A DNA stretch of 10,553 nt from Thermogutta sp. (GTDB taxonomy: Bacteria; Planctomycetota; Planctomycetia; Pirellulales; Thermoguttaceae). Shown here in pieces: positions 9,001 to 10,553 of this stretch. The notes under the pieces were generated by a model. It did no database searches and was not told where the DNA came from. It worked only from the letters and a program-made list of their open reading frames with translations. The stretch covers positions 1 to 10,553 of the forward strand of contig NZ_JACIYL010000065.1 in assembly GCF_014359955.1 (NCBI RefSeq), written 5' to 3'. The translations under genes were made by a program, and so were the position numbers. How positions within the stretch are numbered: the first letter of the stretch is position 1; each line of letters opens with the position of its first letter.

Positions 9001-10035
9001 TCGCGGCAGAGCCGGTGTCATGCGACTCAGGCGTTCCCAAAAGGTGGGATTTCCCGCATCCGCGGCCTCTCCCAACAGCCTCAACTCCGAACGTGTTTCG
9101 GTCAGAGTGGAGGCGTTTTCCTTCGCCAGAACGACCACCTGGACACGCCGCTGGACTGTGGGACCGCCCCATCCCAGGGGACGCACGACCGATTCCCCCA
9201 AACGTAGCCCGGTAGTGGCAGCGGCCGTCAAAACGACGTCATAAACTCCTTCGGTCTGCGGGAGCACAACTTCCACCGGCACAGCCGTATTGGGATTGGC
9301 CGTAGTCTCATACCGGGCGGATGGGAGACTGGGTGCATTACTTCGCCCCAAATTGAACGGATCGAGAAGATTCCAGCGGGCTTGCTGTTCTTCTCTGGCA
9401 TTCTGAATCCGCACCTCCAGGGTGACCTGGTCCTCGGGATGGAAGGGGCTCCCACGGAATCGCACCCGGAATGACCATGTTTCCCCCGGTTCAAAGATGA
9501 GGTGCGGGCGGTCCGTTTCGATGGCCAGGCTATCGCCGGGAGACCGCTCGACGAACAGGCGGTTCTCCTGGTCGTCCACCGGTGCTTCATAAGGGTCCCG
9601 CAGCACATTTTTCAGGGGGATCGTCCAGCGCTGCGGTGCCTGGCCGGAGACGGCCAGTTCCACCTGAAGGTTGGCCTGGATCGGGGAATCGACAACCACA
9701 TCGACCCCCTGATAAATTCGCGGACGCGTCGGGGCGATGATCAGGGCGTTTTCTTCTCGAAAGATAGCGCCCGGCTCGTCAACTTCGGTGCCGAGCAAGG
9801 ACCAGGAGGCGATCTGTCCCTCGGAAACCGTGATGGTGCCGCTCCAGCGGCGGGGTGTTCCGCCGCCCCAGGAGATCCGCAGTCCCAGGGCTTCCCCGTG
9901 CACCGAGGCAACCGAACAGACGAGTACCCCGAGCCCCAGAGTGGCCGTGTAAAGCAAAAAAGACGCGGGTGCGGTTCTGCCTCGCACCAGCGGCAGGAAC
10001 AAGACCGGTAGTCTCGGACCTCCCTGTCCGAACAT
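6019..10035 (-). CDS. large secreted protein with glycosidase-like TIM barrel and C-terminal jelly-roll domain
   Basis: I cannot name this 1338-aa protein. It has a signal peptide (hydrophobic core about 24-44, likely cleaved near GEA, 47-49), so it acts outside the cytoplasm. Residues 50-490 are mostly beta-rich, with no motif I recognise. About 500-870 looks like a TIM barrel of glycoside-hydrolase type: it contains AGYNAVVLTVAADGSTLFPS, GFMVIPAIDFS, PYYNILHREVQETILN, HPSFVGLGLQISAYG and ARLYLLAPTLF. A probable beta-sandwich follows (about 955-1045), then a short coiled coil (1054-1076). Next is a carbohydrate-binding-like jelly roll (about 1085-1242) that begins NADFEQP and ends EVWIDDIQL, the pattern of CBM4/9-type domains. 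A helical tail and a polar C-terminus close the protein. At the barrel position where clan-A glycosidases carry Asn-Glu, this protein reads SAY, so activity is uncertain. ATG 10035 follows AGGAGGT by only one base; GTG 9987 (codon 17) would give a more standard signal peptide. It appears to be the first gene of the operon, 199 nt before bamA. Confidence 0.85.
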   Translation of the reverse strand: MFGQGGPRLPVLFLPLVRGRTAPASFLLYTATLGLGVLVCSVASVHGEALGLRISWGGGTPRRWSGTITVSEGQIASWSLLGTEVDEPGAIFREENALIIAPTRPRIYQGVDVVVDSPIQANLQVELAVSGQAPQRWTIPLKNVLRDPYEAPVDDQENRLFVERSPGDSLAIETDRPHLIFEPGETWSFRVRFRGSPFHPEDQVTLEVRIQNAREEQQARWNLLDPFNLGRSNAPSLPSARYETTANPNTAVPVEVVLPQTEGVYDVVLTAAATTGLRLGESVVRPLGWGGPTVQRRVQVVVLAKENASTLTETRSELRLLGEAADAGNPTFWERLSRMTPALPRLHLLPRDGLLGRGWRRLKEGQQEPSTELRPSEPGEEPSWAIYSLPIMEPGTPHLLEIEWPADRKQTLLISLIEPNAMGAISPPLMDIGVTSSGELSRWGEKLGWQVYRAVFWPKTRQPFLMVANPGNEPAIYGRIRVYGGWRHLPENFPPAAFPTDRIVAAYFHRPFLAATFEASDAPGPFRERGIEDWVTFYDATTRLSEYLRFAGYNAVVLTVAADGSTLFPSPRWQPTPRYDNGCFHPDGADPVRKDVVELVLRVADRDGFMVIPAIDFSTPLPDLEATIHRRGNQGRNLRWVGPDGRTLDETTQPYRGMLPYYNILHREVQETILNLIHEFADRYGQHPSFVGLGLQISAYGYMQLPGPEWGMDDETVARFCEETGLTIEATGDDRFQKRAELLLGQYFRQWVRWRAQRLQSFYTRVNQELTAVRPDARLYLLAPTLFVGERWENRLRPTLLQRQDPLAVFQEVGLDPTVLASDPSITFLRVFRVVEHAPLGMRANEYEVDQLFRAWQGTSPLAASGVLFYQAPREIRIPSFDAAAPYTPALTAIIHQPIPWGYESLRRYAQALAEGDPSFIADGGWRVSMGDEEALRVWRATYRRLPAAPFHDVSFPGNSKSIQPLVIRSAVRGQETYLYIVNQAGFSVRATLQFRTPANTRVMELSGLRPLPMIKKDTDDTWRWDADLGPYDFLAVKFTSPQISFTQAAIHYNPEIIQRLKDQITELSERAATLSTPPLYEGLANADFEQPPTKSGEIPHWKIQAGSDATVHLDSQEKKQGSYSLYLASRGAPVTMISDPFEAPATGRLTVGLWLKTRPGNPQPPLRVFLFGDPSQLSFARYAEIGVSAMGQPVPTVGAEWTPILVQVADLPLGRKGPLYLRIDLAGPGEVWIDDIQLCSLAFSKAERVELFKLIAPAQAKLENGEIADCLRMLDSYWPQYLRAFVPRADLSTQISRERQAGQPAETGSAHNSVKTPDRSASLLDRLRAVLPSKWRF

Positions 10036-10036
10036 G

Positions 10037-10043
10037 ACCTCCT
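10037..10043 (-). promoter_or_regulatory. full Shine-Dalgarno, very close to the start codon
   Basis: The minus strand reads AGGAGGT, one base (C) and then the ATG at 10035. This is the only full-consensus ribosome-binding site in the window, but its spacing is much shorter than the usual 5-9 nt. A second GGAGGT lies further upstream (10049-10054, 13 nt before the ATG). The sites support initiation in this area but leave the exact start of the large secreted protein open. Confidence 0.6.
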
Positions 10044-10064
10044 CACGAAACCTCCGATGGATGG

Positions 10065-10078
10065 ACGGGGTTCCCCGT
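10065..10078. repeat. palindrome in the leader of the operon
   Basis: ACGGGG-TT-CCCCGT is a perfect 6+6 inverted repeat with a 2-nt centre. It lies between the predicted transcription start (about 10091) and the start codon at 10035, so it could be an operator for a dimeric regulator just downstream of the promoter or a small leader hairpin. There is no T run after it on the minus strand, which argues against a terminator. Confidence 0.4.
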
Positions 10079-10097
10079 TGCGTTTTGCGCCGCGTGA

Positions 10098-10106
10098 ATT
10101 ATAACA
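10098..10106 (-). promoter_or_regulatory. extended -10 promoter for the operon
   Basis: The minus strand reads TGTTATAAT, an exact TGnTATAAT extended -10 element for a housekeeping sigma factor. It lies 63 nt upstream of ATG 10035, predicting a start of transcription near 10091 and a leader of about 55 nt. The hexamer at -35 spacing (TAGGTC, 10121-10126, 17-nt spacer) is poor, which is typical of extended -10 promoters. The spacing to the large gene and the absence of another good candidate make it the likely operon promoter. Confidence 0.6.
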
Positions 10107-10307
10107 CTCCGCGCAACGCCGACCTAGAGCTTTTTGCGGACCGTGCAATAGCATCAAAGGAACTTTCCCTAGCCGTACAGGCAATTAAATGCGTCCTTTT
10201 GATGCACAACATGCGCTCTGCAAACGTGCGCAACTGGCACTTGGGACTTCAAGGATTGCCGGAGCTATCTGTCAGTGGTCACCATACTTTAAAAAGGATT
10301 TCCAGTG

Positions 10308-10403
10308 ATGAAAGCCCGCCCCGCATTGCCGCTCCGCTGTGTATTTGGGGCGTCTTTCCTGTTCCTTTTGGCGCGAACCGTGACCACGGGGCATGCGTTG
10401 TGA
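10308..10403 (+). CDS. possible 31-aa ORF resembling a bare signal peptide
   Basis: An ATG preceded by AAGGA (9-nt spacing) opens a 31-codon frame ending in TGA. The product has a basic start (MKARPALPLR), a hydrophobic core (CVFGASFLFLLA) and a cleavage-like end (TGHA-L), then stops. It looks like a signal peptide with no mature protein. Reading one frame over after the TGA continues 24 codons without homology I can see. It could be a small exported or membrane peptide, a remnant of a lost secreted-protein gene, or chance. A weak plus-strand promoter (TTGCGT 10078-10083, 16 nt, TATAAC 10100-10105) lies upstream. Confidence 0.25.
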   Translation: MKARPALPLRCVFGASFLFLLARTVTTGHAL

Positions 10404-10419
10404 CAGGGTAGGACTGTTG

Positions 10420-10442
10420 GCGCAATCCCGCAGGGATTGCGC
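10420..10442. repeat. perfect 10-bp hairpin
   Basis: GCGCAATCCC, loop GCA, GGGATTGCGC: a perfect 10-bp stem with a 3-nt loop, extendable by two G-T pairs on the plus strand. There is no T run on either side, so it is not a standard intrinsic terminator. It lies 16 nt after the 31-codon ORF on the plus strand and 39 nt past the terminator at 10482-10510 on the minus strand. It could be a REP-like palindrome, a mRNA 3'-end stabiliser or a protein-binding site. Confidence 0.6.
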
Positions 10443-10481
10443 TGCCAGGCGGCCGGCGGTGAGGGGCCTTTGAGTGGGCGC

Positions 10482-10510
10482 AAAAAAGCGGAGGCCCGCT
10501 GAGGCCTCCG
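10482..10510 (-). terminator. intrinsic terminator for a minus-strand gene to the right
   Basis: On the minus strand CGGAGGCC, loop TCAGCG, GGCCTCCG forms a perfect 8-bp GC-rich stem. One C and then T6 (10482-10487) follow, the standard Rho-independent form. It points leftward, so it ends a gene lying beyond the right edge and insulates the operon promoter at 10098 from that transcription. Confidence 0.8.
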
Positions 10511-10523
10511 AACAAAGGTCACG

Positions 10524-10553
10524 TCAAATCGGATTGCCGTCCGCCGTTTTACC
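10524..10553 (-). CDS. possible C-terminal end of a gene entering from the right
   Basis: The minus-strand frame ending in TGA at 10526-10524 reads GKTADGNPI at the window edge, with the stop 13 nt before the terminator stem. The distance to a good terminator supports this as a real gene end, but nine residues are too few to identify a family. Another minus-strand frame is also open here and runs through the terminator, which makes it the less likely reading. Confidence 0.35.
   Translation of the reverse strand, partial: GKTADGNPI

Larger units (their letters stand above)
10107..10481. other. intergenic region upstream of the operon
   Basis: This stretch of about 375 nt has no gene I would defend apart from the 31-codon ORF listed separately. 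It contains an imperfect inverted repeat, GCATCAAAGG (10151-10160) and CCTTTTGATGC (10195-10205), centred about 75 nt upstream of the -10 element where an upstream regulator could bind. The 9-mer GGATTGCCG occurs at 10253-10261 and again at 10531-10539. The longer plus-strand frame running from 10034 to 10411 crosses the promoter and shows no protein-like features. Confidence 0.4.

Noticed and set aside
7345..9207. Two plus-strand frames of 296 and 308 codons opposite the large secreted protein
   Set aside because: The minus-strand frame has a signal peptide and domain motifs throughout; the antisense products look like shadow translations without folds or motifs.
10275..10387. Inverted repeat GTGGTCAC / GTGACCAC flanking the short ORF
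   Set aside because: An 8-bp match about 100 nt apart is expected by chance within roughly 500 nt; it is not extended on either side.
1..10553. CRISPR arrays, transposases, tRNA or rRNA genes, phage or defence genes
   Set aside because: I looked for direct repeats with spacers, terminal inverted repeats, tRNA-like sequences and mobile-element motifs and saw none.

Overview
The window is about 10.5 kb of moderately GC-rich bacterial chromosome carrying four complete genes, all on the minus strand and so read from right to left. In transcription order they are a large secreted multidomain protein, an Omp85/BamA outer-membrane assembly protein, KdsB (CMP-Kdo synthetase) and PyrG (CTP synthase). 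BamA and KdsB imply an LPS-type outer membrane. The kdsB-then-pyrG order is the one known from Chlamydia. Together with the style of the large secreted protein (TIM-barrel core, jelly-roll domain, N-terminal signal peptide) and weak ribosome-binding sites at three of four genes, this suggests a PVC-group bacterium, most likely a planctomycete. That assignment is an inference; no rRNA or other marker is present.

Layout by position: 1-128 is the tail beyond pyrG, with no gene I can defend. pyrG is 129-1796, followed by a 169-nt spacer, then kdsB at 1966-2727, a 68-nt spacer, and bamA at 2796-5819. A 199-nt spacer follows, with a GC hairpin and two T6 runs that may act as a partial terminator. 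The 1338-aa secreted protein is 6019-10035. From 10036 to 10523 is a roughly 490-nt intergenic region. It holds the likely operon promoter (extended -10 at 10098-10106), a leader palindrome, a short plus-strand ORF that looks like a bare signal peptide, a perfect 10-bp hairpin, and a minus-strand intrinsic terminator. The terminator probably ends a further minus-strand gene whose last codons may be visible at 10524-10553.

The genes fit one theme, building the outer envelope. PyrG makes CTP, KdsB uses CTP to activate Kdo for the LPS inner core, and BamA inserts beta-barrel proteins into the outer membrane. The 1338-aa protein is exported and has glycosidase-like architecture, but its substrate and even its catalytic competence are uncertain.

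Most of the window is ordinary housekeeping. I do not see a defence system, mobile element, CRISPR array or other clearly new system. The points most worth a second look are the roughly 200-residue proline-rich segment between the last POTRA domain and the barrel of BamA, which contains a 15-residue period, and the large secreted protein, whose glycosidase-like fold seems to lack the usual catalytic Asn-Glu pair.
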